Part shown: in pieces, positions 1 through 9,217 of the stretch
Numbering within the stretch: the stretch's first letter is position 1
Layout: each line of letters starts with the position of its first letter
Assembly (NCBI GenBank): GCA_009731375.1
Contig: BJOX01000041.1
Location: 152,055-216,054 of the forward strand
Direction: 5' to 3'
Length of the DNA stretch: 64,000 bases
Source: Paulinella micropora
Lineage: Eukaryota; Cercozoa; Imbricatea; Euglyphida
Made by a program: the position numbers and the translations under genes
The notes under the pieces: generated by a model
Told to the model about the DNA's origin: nothing
The model's database searches: none
Seen by the model: only the letters and a program-made list of their open reading frames with translations

Positions 1-356
1 CATGGTAGCCGGGACTACGAAAAAGTAGAAAAATTACCGTGTCGGACCGGTTCCTGCCCACCTCTGAAGATGAAGTTAAAGTGTATTACAATTAATAAAA
101 ACATATTTTAATATTATTTTTATATGTTCTGCAATCAGGGAATTCATTTCCTTTCATTTCCACACGTTTTCAAAAAAGTCCATATACTTCATGGAAAATT
201 TCGGAAAAAGGGATACCCCCAAGATTGTCGAATGTTTAGTTATACTAGATCTTAAGCTTGATCTTCATCATCTGACGATCCTCTAGATCCTGATCATGAT
301 CATCAATTCGCGATCGAAATGTATATATATATATATATACATATTGATATAATTAC
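1..356. other. AT-rich flank without a gene
   Basis: The stretch is AT-rich, ends in a short TA dinucleotide run near 320-340, and holds no credible reading frame. It contrasts with the GC-rich viral block that begins at about 360 and is probably host flank or viral intergenic DNA. Confidence 0.5.
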
Positions 357-369
357 CTAAAATCTACGA

Positions 370-565
370 TAGGCCTGAACGACCCGTTGCCTTTTTGTCC
401 CTGGCGGCCCGACCATGCAAGAATGGCCTTTTTGTACCTGTGGACCGGCCGGATAACCATTGCCTTTTATGTCCGCAAAGTGGCATTTGTTGCACGGCCG
501 GCCCGGAACGAGAAAATGGCATTTCCGCGCGAAATTAGCATTTGTTGCACGGCCGGCCCGAAGTA
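370..565. repeat. intergenic short-motif cluster
   Basis: The motif GCCTTTTTGTCC or a close variant occurs three times between 385 and 470, and a 23-base GCATTTGTTGCACGGCC-type unit occurs at 483-505 and again at 538-560. The reverse complement of the first motif recurs at 4629-4690, upstream of the polymerase gene. This looks like viral intergenic control DNA rather than coding sequence; the function is unknown. Confidence 0.55.
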
Positions 566-647
566 AGAAAAGTGGCATTTTCCAGTGAAATTTCTGCATT
601 TGCGTATCCCTGCCTTTTTCGGCTATATCAGCTAGTGCTGTCTGGCA

Positions 648-1560
648 GGTGGCACCTGTCAGAACCATGACACGTAGAGTATAGTGTAGCGTAACGGCAA
701 TATGTGAGGGTTCTGACACAGTGGCTCCGGTGGCACCTGCCAGAACCGTGACACGTACAGTATAGTGGGGAGTAACGGCTGAGGTGTGGGGGTTCTGACA
801 GAGTGGCACCACCAGAGGGGAAAAAGGGGTGGGAGGAGGGGGGAGGGGGGGGGGGCGCCACTGTGCTGTGGCATCTAGTCTCGATGCCACAGCACAGTGG
901 CGGCCCCCCCCCCCCCCCCCCCCCCCCCTCCCTTTTNNNNNNNNNNCCCCCCTCCCTCCCTCTCTTTTCTGTTGGTGGTGGCACCTGCCAGAACCGTGAC
1001 ACGTAAGAGTATGGTGGAGAGTAACGGCCAAGGTGTGGGGTTCTGACAGTGGCACCGGTGGCACCTGCCAGAACCGTGACATGTAAAGTATGGTGGAGAT
1101 TAACTGCCAAGGTGTGGGGTTCTGACAGAGTGGCTCTGGTGGCACCTGCAAGAACCGTGCCACGTAAAGTATAGTAGGAAGTAACGGTCGAGGTGTAGGG
1201 GTTCTGACAGAGTGGCTCTGGTGGCACCTGTCAGAACCCGGTCATCTAGTTTATTTTATATGGTAATTTGAATTTCGACATGTCACGGTTCTGACGAGGG
1301 GCACCAGCCACCGGAAATTTCAGGTGGCTTGTCAGAACCGTGTCAGGTAGTTTTATTTATATGGTAAATAGACTTTTTCCATGTCACGGTTCTGGCAGGT
1401 GGCACCGAGCACCTGAAATTTCTGGGTGGCGGGGGTGGGGGGTGCCGCTGGCCGGGTACCGACAAAGGGGCCGCCGGTGGCACCTGCCAGAACCGTGACA
1501 CGTAGAGTATAGCGGACAGTAACGGCCTGGGGTGTGGCGGTTCTGACAAGTGGCACCGCT
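648..1560. repeat. hr-like array of imperfect palindromic repeats
   Basis: About six full units of roughly 80 bases begin near 650, 732, 980, 1060, 1141 and 1479, with degenerate ones near 1222 and 1330. Each starts with GGCACCTGCCAGAACCGTGA or a variant and ends with GGTTCTGACAGAGTGGC, so the unit ends are inverted copies of each other. At 1379-1406 the start motif appears as an exact reverse complement. Dispersed palindromic arrays of this kind act as replication origins or enhancers in baculoviruses and nimaviruses; here that role is inference from form only. Confidence 0.7.
839..928. repeat. long GC hairpin with G-run and C-run arms
   Basis: A perfect 20-base stem pairs 856-875 with 883-902 around a 7-base loop. 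The stem is prolonged outward by a G-rich run (about 839-855) and a C run (903-928). It sits inside the palindromic array and next to a 10-N gap at 937-946. It could be an origin or terminal hairpin, or a fold-back assembly artefact. Confidence 0.75.
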
Positions 1561-1606
1561 CACGGGGGAAAAGGGGAGCAAAGGGAGAAAGGCGGGATTT
1601 TTGCAT

Positions 1607-1731
1607 GCGCCCAGAGGGTTCCATGTTCTCTCGTATACATATTCTGATAGCCCGCGTCGCGGAGAAGCTAACGCAACAAAAATTACACGCAAAGCTCAAG
1701 GATTAGCCGAGATAGACGTATGCAAAGTTTG
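1607..1731 (+). repeat. upstream direct repeat, copy 1
   Basis: This 125-base segment recurs at 2293-2418 with roughly four-fifths identity judged by eye. It carries a GTATACATATTC core and GCTAACGCAACAAAAATTAC. The short motif TCAAGGATTGGCCGAG, or a near copy, occurs in both segments and also near 2041 and 2213. Probably a promoter-associated repeat. Confidence 0.55.
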
Positions 1732-2292
1732 GGCGGGATTTTTCCGGTGGGCGGCCGCTGGAGGGAAAAAAGGCAATAGCCAAAAGTTGTTCGTGAAAGT
1801 TTTGGACCCGCCGGGTAAGGGTGACGTGGCATGAGCCCTGTCGGTTTCGTCGCCCGTGACTTGGCCAAAACCCGTGTTCGACCGAAGTTGGGAAGTGACT
1901 TAGCAGACAGGAATAGAACCCTTGATGTTTTTGGTCAGGTTTTTGGTCGGCTTCCCGTAGGTTTACGAGACTATATGTATATATATTCTAAAAGCCTGCA
2001 TCAAGACGAACACTGATCACCTATATACACACACACCGCGTCAAGATTGGCCGAGAACCATCTATTTTTCTGTCTTTACCCTGAAACGTGTCCATTGTGG
2101 TGCCCTGTGTTGGGTTGAATGGGTTCCTTTGATTGGGTGTGTGTGTGTGTCTGCTTGTTGTGTGTTGCTCACGTGTCCGTGAGCTCGAATCTTTAAACAG
2201 ATCGAGAAAAGGTCAAGGATTGGCCGAGAACGGTCACTTTGAAAAAAGTAGGCAAGAAGCAATTTTTTTCATTTTTTGGCCAACTTTCTGGC

Positions 2293-2418
2293 CTGCGCCC
2301 AGAGGTTCCCTGTTCCCTTGTATACATATTCAAACAGCCCACATCACGGGGAAGCTAACGCAACAAAAATTACACTCAAAGCTCCAAGATTAGCCGAGCT
2401 AGACTCTTGCAAAGTTTG
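2293..2418 (+). promoter_or_regulatory. upstream direct repeat, copy 2, before the 2454 gene
   Basis: Second copy of the 1607-1731 repeat, ending about 35 bases before the ATG at 2454. Its position suggests that the repeat contains promoter or leader elements. A pyrimidine tract ending in AG at about 2429 resembles a splice acceptor, so an intron in the leader is possible. Confidence 0.4.
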
Positions 2419-2453
2419 GTGTTTTCAGCGTGTGTGTGTATGTGATAGTGTAA

Positions 2454-3567
2454 ATGACATTGCTGGACATTGCGTACGGGGCTGGCGATCGACCGCGCGG
2501 CAAGGAGGACAGTCTCAGCGGCGGACCAAGGACACAGCCAGCGCATGTGGCAGAGAGTGGCGGTGTTCGTCGAGCAGGCGCTGCGTCCATGGGTGTAGCC
2601 AGCACAGCAGGCACGCCCATGGGCCCAGAGGACCGCCTCGGCGACGCTGCTCACACTCAGCCACTGCCGGTGCCAGCGCCCACGGAGCAGAGCGACAGTA
2701 CCGACGAAGAGGACGATGGAGAAGAGGAGGAAGAGGACATAGACATCGTAAATATCGACCCGCGACCGCCATCGCCGCTGCCGACGACGCCGCCGCCCCC
2801 AGCGCCCGCCGCAGAGGAGGAGAGGCCTGCCAAGCGACGCTGCCTGTACGCCCCGACCGGCGAGCATTACAAATACTGCCAGTTCCAGCGGGCTACCGAA
2901 CAGGAAAAGGAGCTCTGCGGCTGGGAGGAGAGCGACGGGCCCGCGATTAAGGTGAGCTGGCGGGACCTCAGCACCAAGCGCTGCGACTGGAGCCTGGAGC
3001 CGCTGAGCTACGTACTAACGTTTAAGCAGGAGGAGGGCCCCTACGCAGAAGAGCACTGGCACCGCACGATCATGGAGGAGGTCATGGGCAAAGACACGCC
3101 GTACAGGCCGATCGGGGACTCTAGCGCCGCGCCGCGTGCTGTAGCCTGCCCAGCAGGCACGGCCGTGGCGCTTCCGCCACGATAAGTCGTACGCGTGCCT
3201 GGCCTTTGCCCTATTCAACCTGTGCAACGCCCCCAAGCGCTACAAGGAAAAACTCAGGTCAAGCTTCAGGAAGTCTGTCGATTGCTACCCCGTCTTCTTC
3301 AAGTACCTCGACACGCTGGAGAAGCAAGGGCAGTCCTTGGCTACAGTCTCCCGTGAGCCCGTGACCAGGCGCGGCAGCTGGCTACGCGACAGGACCGCGC
3401 CGCTCTGCATCCTCATCTACGGCGGCCACGCCTACGGCATCGACCCCGCGCGACAGCTGGTGTTCGACGGCAAGTCCGAAGTGGCCCGGCCCCTGTCCGA
3501 CCTCGCCGCCCTGGGCGTCCACGCCTCCAACACCTTCTACGAGTGGCTGACCGTCACGCCACACTGA
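2454..3567 (+). pseudogene. acidic-domain protein with a Cys/His-bearing C-terminal half, frameshifted
   Basis: The first frame (2454-3185) encodes a disordered Pro/Ala-rich start, an acidic run of Asp/Glu around residues 78-98, an AKRR basic patch that could be a nuclear signal, and a folded part rich in Trp. The coding then moves to another frame between about 3145 and 3178 and ends at 3567. The second half has YACLAFALFNL and later GGHAYGID, a Cys then His arrangement reminiscent of thiol peptidases, but with too little context to name a family. No homologue is recognised. It is the first gene after the repeat array; convergent polyadenylation-like AATAAA-type signals lie at 3600-3690. Confidence 0.5.
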
Positions 3568-3687
3568 GACCAACATGACAATATTGTTTTCTGGGGCCGG
3601 CCGGGTCTTTATTAGTAAAATGAGATTTTGCAGCCTGATTAAAAGTTTTTATTGGAAAGATGACAATTTTGCGTTTTTATTGAATAA

Positions 3688-4494
3688 TTACAAATTTTCG
3701 CGAACAAGCTGCTCTACCTTCGCTCGGAAAGCCGCAATGCGCCTGTTGTGAAGTGCCGCTCGCTTGCGTAAGTATGCGCGTGCTACTGGCTCGTGCTGTG
3801 CCCTGAGGCCTTGAAGAGAGGCTAGTGTAACACTCCCAATGACTTGATAGTAGATGTAAGGAAATCTCAGCATTTTATCTATGTACTTCCTTTCCTGTGG
3901 GGTTTCTAGCAAAGGCTCGTAGTAAAATGACTTGCGTTTCATGCGGGGCATGTTGCTGTCCCCTATCAGCTGTATCAGAACGTCGTTACAAAGGGAAGCA
4001 CATTCTTCTGGATCTATGTCGTTGACGAAAGGGGGCGCGATGTAATCTTTAAAGACATGAGCCACTCCAAGCGGCAGCAGCGTGGCTAAGAAACGCGCAG
4101 CGAGATAGCTAGCCGCGATTGCTCGGAGGGTCGAGTCGTCGGTTACGTAGAATCGTTCGAATCTGCGGTAGGGACCAGCGATAACAGTATCTAGGTCGGA
4201 CCATGGTGCGTAGCCGGCCCGCTTCCAGACACCAGCCTCGCCCTTTGTGATGAGTTCCGCCGTTATTTCGTCCATGGTTTTGGGTTTTCCTGGCGTGCTG
4301 TAGTAATGCGTGGCGAAATCATATGGGCCAGGGTCGGTGTATTCCGCGTCGTTCCGTTGGTCCTCGTACTCTAGCAACTCGGGTCCTGTCATGGGCTCCT
4401 CCGATCCAGTCAGCGGCACGGCGAGCGCCATCCTGTCCATGCGGCGTCGCTTGGCCTGTCTGGTCTCCACACGGTCGCACGGTCGAGCAAACAT
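3688..4494 (-). CDS. hypothetical viral protein, 268 aa
   Basis: This is one of the few uninterrupted frames in the GC-rich block. The protein starts with a basic AKRRRM patch near residue 14, followed by a Pro/Glu-rich linker and an alpha-helical, Arg/Lys-rich body with the hydrophobic segment LAARFLATLLPLGVAHVF at about 130-147. No catalytic motif or signal peptide is visible. It is transcribed convergently with the 2454 gene and divergently from the polymerase gene, sharing with it the motif-rich spacer 4500-5000. It may be a nuclear or DNA-associated protein, but this is not shown by the sequence. Confidence 0.65.
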   Translation of the reverse strand: MFARPCDRVETRQAKRRRMDRMALAVPLTGSEEPMTGPELLEYEDQRNDAEYTDPGPYDFATHYYSTPGKPKTMDEITAELITKGEAGVWKRAGYAPWSDLDTVIAGPYRRFERFYVTDDSTLRAIAASYLAARFLATLLPLGVAHVFKDYIAPPFVNDIDPEECASLCNDVLIQLIGDSNMPRMKRKSFYYEPLLETPQERKYIDKMLRFPYIYYQVIGSVTLASLQGLRAQHEPVARAYLRKRAALHNRRIAAFRAKVEQLVRENL

Positions 4495-4628
4495 TGTTCT
4501 TCTCTTGTTGGTCGGTTCTTGGATTATGAGGCTGGACTGACCGTCCGTTACTTTTTCTGGCCCAGGGCACGCGCCTGTTGCCTTTGTGTCCCGAGGAGTC
4601 GTGATATGGCCGAAATACTATGATACCG

Positions 4629-4690
4629 TCAAAAAGGCAGTGATATGGTACAAAAAGGCAGTAGTGATGGACAAAAAGGCAGTGATATGG
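4629..4690. promoter_or_regulatory. triplicated ACAAAAAGGCAGT motif
   Basis: Three near-tandem copies of a unit containing CAAAAAGGCAGT followed by GATATGG or GATGG lie in the divergent spacer between the 268-aa gene and the polymerase gene. The reverse complement of the core is clustered again at 385-470 and a variant lies at 4573-4590. The clustering in intergenic DNA supports a protein-binding or origin role. Confidence 0.5.
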
Positions 4691-4819
4691 CCGTGTGTGT
4701 ATGGTCTTGACAGGTCAAAGTTTTGGGCCCGCCGGCTAAGTATGACAGAGAACTTCTAGAAACCCTTTACTGTCACCCAAGAAAAAAAGTAACGGACGAG
4801 GCCCTTGTCACCTTCAGAA

Positions 4820-4840
4820 CACTCGAGTTTTGCTCGAGTG
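4820..4840. other. perfect 8-bp hairpin in the divergent spacer
   Basis: CACTCGAG at 4820-4827 and CTCGAGTG at 4833-4840 pair around a TTTTG loop. It lies about 170 bases before the probable polymerase start. It could be an operator palindrome or an RNA hairpin in the leader. Confidence 0.5.
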
Positions 4841-5008
4841 AAAGTGGTCAGCCGGAACTAGAACAATTGCCATTTTTTCCTCCGCTTTTGCGGCTGATTT
4901 CCCGGGAAATTTCTTGCCTGTAAAATATGTACCGCAAAACCCGTCAAAAATTTTCTGTCTCGTTTGCGTGCGTGGTCGAGCACGACATCTTTTTTTGTAG
5001 GTACCTAC

Positions 5009-6225
5009 ATGCAGGAGCAAGAGACTAGCATGCCACCCGTCACCGCCGCCGACAGCGACGATGACGAAAGCATCGCCCTGCAGTCCCTGCGAGCCAGAGC
5101 GCGACGCAAGAGAAGGGGCGCGCAACAAACAGCAGCGGCCACGGGCGGCGAAGCAGAGGAGTGCGACAGCGAGCCGCCGAGTCCGGTCCAGGCTGCCAGC
5201 GACGACGAATCACCGATGAGAAGACGGTGGTCGTCAGCAAGGACAAGGCGAAGAAGGAAGCGGTGTACAGGTTCTACGAGCTACTGGACCTGCACGCAGT
5301 CCACGACCTGTTAGCCGAACCGCGCCTGGCGCCTGGTTACAAGCACCTGCTGGACTGCATGCAAAAGGAGGTGATCGAGACCGGGGGCTACTGCGTCGAT
5401 TACCGCTATGGCAAGGGCACCAGTAGCGGCCGGGCCTACGCCACGACGGGGATGCAGAATGCACCGGCTGCCCTGCGCCGTCTGGCCCTGCCAGCGTTCT
5501 GCAAGGAGGTCGATATCAACAACAGCGTGCCGGTGTTCTTGCTGTGGCTGGCGGAAAGCCTGGCTGAGGACCCAGCCCCTCTGGATGCGCTGCGCGAGCT
5601 CGTAGAGAACCAAGAAGAGTGCCTGCGGGAGACTGCCGAAATCCTCGGGATGTCAAGGGACGGCGCCAAGGAGGCGCTTCTCAAGGTCTTGCACGGCGGG
5701 GACCTGGCGGGCCTGCCGCCGTGTCGTTTTGCCCAGCGGCTGCGCCGCTCGGTCGCGCACGCGATCTCGGAGCTCAAGCCGCACTTCAGGAAGGTGTGGG
5801 ACTTCTGCGAGAAGAGGCGCAAGCTGGGCTGGGACCACGTCAGGCGCATTAACTACAAGAACGCTCAAGGGACGTTCGTGCACTTTGTGACTACTCGCTA
5901 CGAAGCGAAGGTCATGTCCCGTGCTATGGCCTTTATTCGGGACAAGGGTTGCGAGACGATCTGCCTGCGCCACGACTCGCTCATAATCGAGGACAGGCAA
6001 AACGTGGTGGACGAGGCGGCGCTCCGTGAGCTGGCGGAGTTCTGCGTTGCGACGGACTACGGCGAGGCAGAGACGAGGCCTCAGGGCCGCAAGGGCCTCG
6101 CGAGGCTGTCCAAGCTCACTAGGCTCGGCTGGAAGTGCAGTCTCATGGTCGCGGAGGACGGCGACCGCGAAAAGCTGCTGGAGGCGGAGGACGAGGGCTC
6201 GCCTGCAGAACAGACTGGCTTCTAG
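5009..6225 (+). pseudogene. superfamily-A-type (TV-Pol-like) polymerase domain of a polymerase-helicase fusion
   Basis: The chosen start is the ATG at 5009, which follows a T-rich tract ending in TAG (4999-5000), a possible splice acceptor. An acidic, basic, disordered head runs to about 5215, where the frame moves by one. The folded part (5230-6200) has the signs of the transposon and virus polymerase family related to DNA polymerase A: a GRAYATTG-type region, motif A as EVDINNSVP with Asp at 5512-5514, an O-helix-like AKEALLKVLHGG with Lys at 5668-5670, and motif C RHDSLII with His-Asp at 5971-5976. A TAG at 6223-6225 is in the same frame as the helicase that follows, so the two were probably one polypeptide. 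Role: copying of the viral genome. Family assignment rests on motif order recognised by eye. Confidence 0.6.
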
Positions 6226-8732
6226 AATACCAAAATCTACAGGACACGGGAGGACGTGTTCAAGGACGAGTTTATGCACCCGGTTAGCTTCGACAAGTTC
6301 CGGTACCAGCTGGTGAACGCTATCACTGGACTAGGTAAATCGCACGCCTCCCGACAAGTCATCTTGGAGCTGCTGCACGAGCACCCAGAAGCTAGGGTCT
6401 GCATAGTGACTGGCCGGCGGACACAGGCGTTTTGTGTCAATGATGATCTGTCCTCTTTTCTGCGCGATAACGATATCGAGGTGACCACGCTGGCCAACTA
6501 CATGGACGCACCGAGGGACGCTGATGGTGGCTTGTCCCAGCACCAACGAATCATCGTGCAGTACGAGTCCCTGCACCGGCTGGCGGTCTACCAAGGCGGC
6601 ACAAGGATGCTGATTAGCTACGACTTCCTTATTCTGGACGAGTTCAGGCTGCTGTCCGACCAGCGGGTCTCGATGCAGACGAACCGCTGGAACTTGCGCG
6701 AGAACAACGCGATATACGAACGGCTGTGCAAGGATACCCCGCGCATCCTGGTGATGGACAAGGTCCTTAATTCTGATTCTACCTGCTACGACTGCTTTGT
6801 GGGCGCGGAAGGGATCGCGAAGCAAGCCGAGGTACAGTTCCACGATTACCGCTACGTGCCGCCGCACCTCAGGCGCAATATCAAGGTCGTAGGCAAGCTC
6901 AAGGAATGGCTGGAGAAGCTGCAAACGAATCTGCGAGAGGGGAAGAAGACGCTCGTGCCCTGCCGCTCTAACCGCGAAGCAAGGGCTATCTACTACTTGT
7001 TCGTGGCGGCCGGCGACGCCCCGGAGAGGCCAGACGCTAAAGGGAAAAAGATACAAGCGAGAGAAGACGGCAAGGACGAGGAGGTAGATCCGACCTGGGC
7101 TCGAGGGGCTAGGGTGCAGACCTGCACAGACCCCCCTGCTGGAGTCGCAGGCGATGCTCGCCAACATCAAGAACCTTTTCAGGCCCTCGATGCCGGATGA
7201 CTACACGTCCGGCTGCGTGATTCTGATCTACACAAGCTCGTTGTGCGTTGCGGCCGACTTACAGGACCAGATCGAATGTGTGATGATGCACTGTGCGAAC
7301 GGGACAGGCATTGCTAAGGGGGGTCCACCCGCCAGGATTCTTTGGCAGATGGTCATGCGCGCGCACCGTGTGCGGGACAACACCGTCTACTGCTACTTTG
7401 GCGAGAAATTGCGGCCACCACCCGTACGCTCCGGCGAGGCGTCTGCGCGGCCGTGGAGGCACGACGGGGTGTACCGGGAGCTGGCCAAGAATTTCAACGA
7501 GAAGAGACAACAGATACGGAAAGTGACGCTCCGCGCTAATCCCAAAGACAAGGACAGCATACACTTGATGATGGACGTCGACCTTAGGTGGAGGGATATC
7601 GTTGACGCCAGCGGCAGAAAGCTGTACTCGGTCGAAGTGAATTCCAATCTCGTGGAATGTCTCCTTGGGCAAGACAGAGGTGGAGCACAACCGGAACGAG
7701 CTCGTGTTCTACCAGTTTGTGCGCGGGCACCCGCTGGTTATGCCGGAGCCTCCGCCAGAGGAACAGCTGCGGAAGGCACTCGACGAGCTGAGGCGGCCGG
7801 CCAGTGATCCGATGGTGGAATCAAAGCAAGCAGGGGCACAAAACGAACTGGAAGAATTCCGCGAATGCGTGGACGACGAGCTCCAGTTCGTGTTGTCCCA
7901 GGAGATCAAGTGGGCGGACCTCGGGCGTGCGCCAGATGCCCAGAAGCGCATAATAGAGATCGAGCGCACAAGCGGCACCAAACGGAAGAATAGACAAGTA
8001 GAACTAGAGGTGTTAAAGACACTGCGGCTCTACCCCGGCTACTTGCATGCCATGCGCGAACAGGCACTGAGTGGCGAAGTCATTCCCGCGAGCGCGCTGC
8101 TTGAACAGTACAACGCCATGCGCAAACACTGCCGCGCCCTGCACCTGATGCAGGTGGCCCTGTCTCCGGTGGCCGACGCGGTCAAGGCCGACGACAAGGC
8201 TCTCTTTAGCGGATCAGGGGAAGAACGCAAGCAAGTGACCGAATACGCGAAGCTCTCGACTGTCGCTCACCGCGTCATCAGGGAAACAGCGTCCGTGCTC
8301 GGTTGCCAGCTGTCCGAGCTGCTTTCTCCTGCCCATAGGCTCACCAACGAACAGGTCAACAAAACGGGCGGCCGGTTAGCAAAGCTCTTCAAGGACCTGG
8401 AGATTTCGCAGCGGGACCCCGACACCACTCGTACGGCCCAGCCGCCCAAAAAGGCCGTGGTGTGCCTTATGTCCCTCCTGGCCAAGTTCGGGTTTGACCT
8501 TGTCAAGACAGACTCCAAGCGGTCGCCAAAGAACACCGACGGCAAGAGACAGGAGCTAGTGTCATATAAAGTAGTCACGAACAAAGAAGCTAGTGAACTG
8601 AAATGCTTGCATGTGGGCTTCTGGCAGCCTCCCGTCCGTGAGCAGTTCCAGCAGCAGCCCCCTGCCCGTGAGCAGTCGCAGCAGCCGCCGCCTGCTAAGA
8701 GGCAAAGGACCACCAATGACGCAGACGTGTAA
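6226..8732 (+). pseudogene. herpes-type origin-binding helicase (UL9/OriBP-like) domain
   Basis: The frame continues directly from the polymerase domain after the in-frame TAG. Superfamily 2 helicase signs are a Walker A TGLGKSH (about 6325-6345), a Walker B-like ILDEF with Asp-Glu at 6637-6642, a VMDKVL segment as in the OriBP family, and a late motif QMVMRAHRVRDN (about 7345-7380). Two frame changes are seen, near 7130-7150 beside a C run and near 7670. The C-terminal part (7665-8732) is helical, then has a Pro/Gln-rich repeat of VREQ/AREQ and an AKRQR basic patch, and ends at 8732 followed by AATAAA. OriBP proteins open replication origins; a fusion to a polymerase would give a self-contained replicase. 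The clustered palindromes at 650-1560 are plausible targets. Confidence 0.65.
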
Positions 8733-8844
8733 AATCAATAAAAGAATATTTACAAAAAAGGCGCCTGACAGGAAACCAAAGAGAATTGAACTGTGGACAC
8801 ACAATTTTTCTTGTGTAATACTGTTTTTAACTCGTTAGGCCAGT

Positions 8845-9192
8845 ATGTCAGACACACAACAAAATAAAGAGGACAACTCGCTACTGTTCTTTGGCGGGTG
8901 CCTTCCGTCCAGACTGGCGGTGGCCGGCCTGACCATATACAAACCACAGCCCTGGATGCAAGCACTGGCCGCAATTCCCGCGGCGGTCTGGCTGAGCGGT
9001 GCCTTGGACGACAGGCAGACCGGGTTTTTCGGCGGATATGCATACTGGGCAGGACACCGAAAAACACATGGGCTTTTGTGGGCCTCCTATGCACTCACCG
9101 GCCGCGGCGAAATTTTGGCGGCTGACGCGGTCTTGGGTGCTTGGGTTGGGGTAGAACACGGAAAAAAAAGTTCTGAGCCAGACTCTATATAG
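8845..9192 (+). CDS. small hypothetical protein with hydrophobic segments, 115 aa
   Basis: The frame is uninterrupted. A short polar N-terminus is followed by hydrophobic stretches around residues 18-32 and 38-56 (QALAAIPAAVWLSGAL) and a Gly/Tyr/Trp-rich middle, then a charged tail. It could be a small membrane or structural protein; no family is recognised. It lies between the replicase and the RNR gene on the same strand, and its 3' end contains the TATA-like element of the RNR gene. Confidence 0.5.
   Translation: MSDTQQNKEDNSLLFFGGCLPSRLAVAGLTIYKPQPWMQALAAIPAAVWLSGALDDRQTGFFGGYAYWAGHRKTHGLLWASYALTGRGEILAADAVLGAWVGVEHGKKSSEPDSI
9183..9190 (+). promoter_or_regulatory. TATA-like element before the RNR gene
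   Basis: CTATATAG lies about 30 bases upstream of the ATG at 9218, inside the last codons of the preceding small gene. Spacing fits a core promoter with a very short leader. Confidence 0.4.
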
Positions 9193-9217
9193 AGGCCGAT
9201 GCAGGTCACGAAACGCA

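Noticed and set aside
357-1227. Minus-strand frames of 200-268 codons with repeated CHGSGRCH phrases
   Set aside because: They are translations of the palindromic repeat array and run through the gap and G/C runs.
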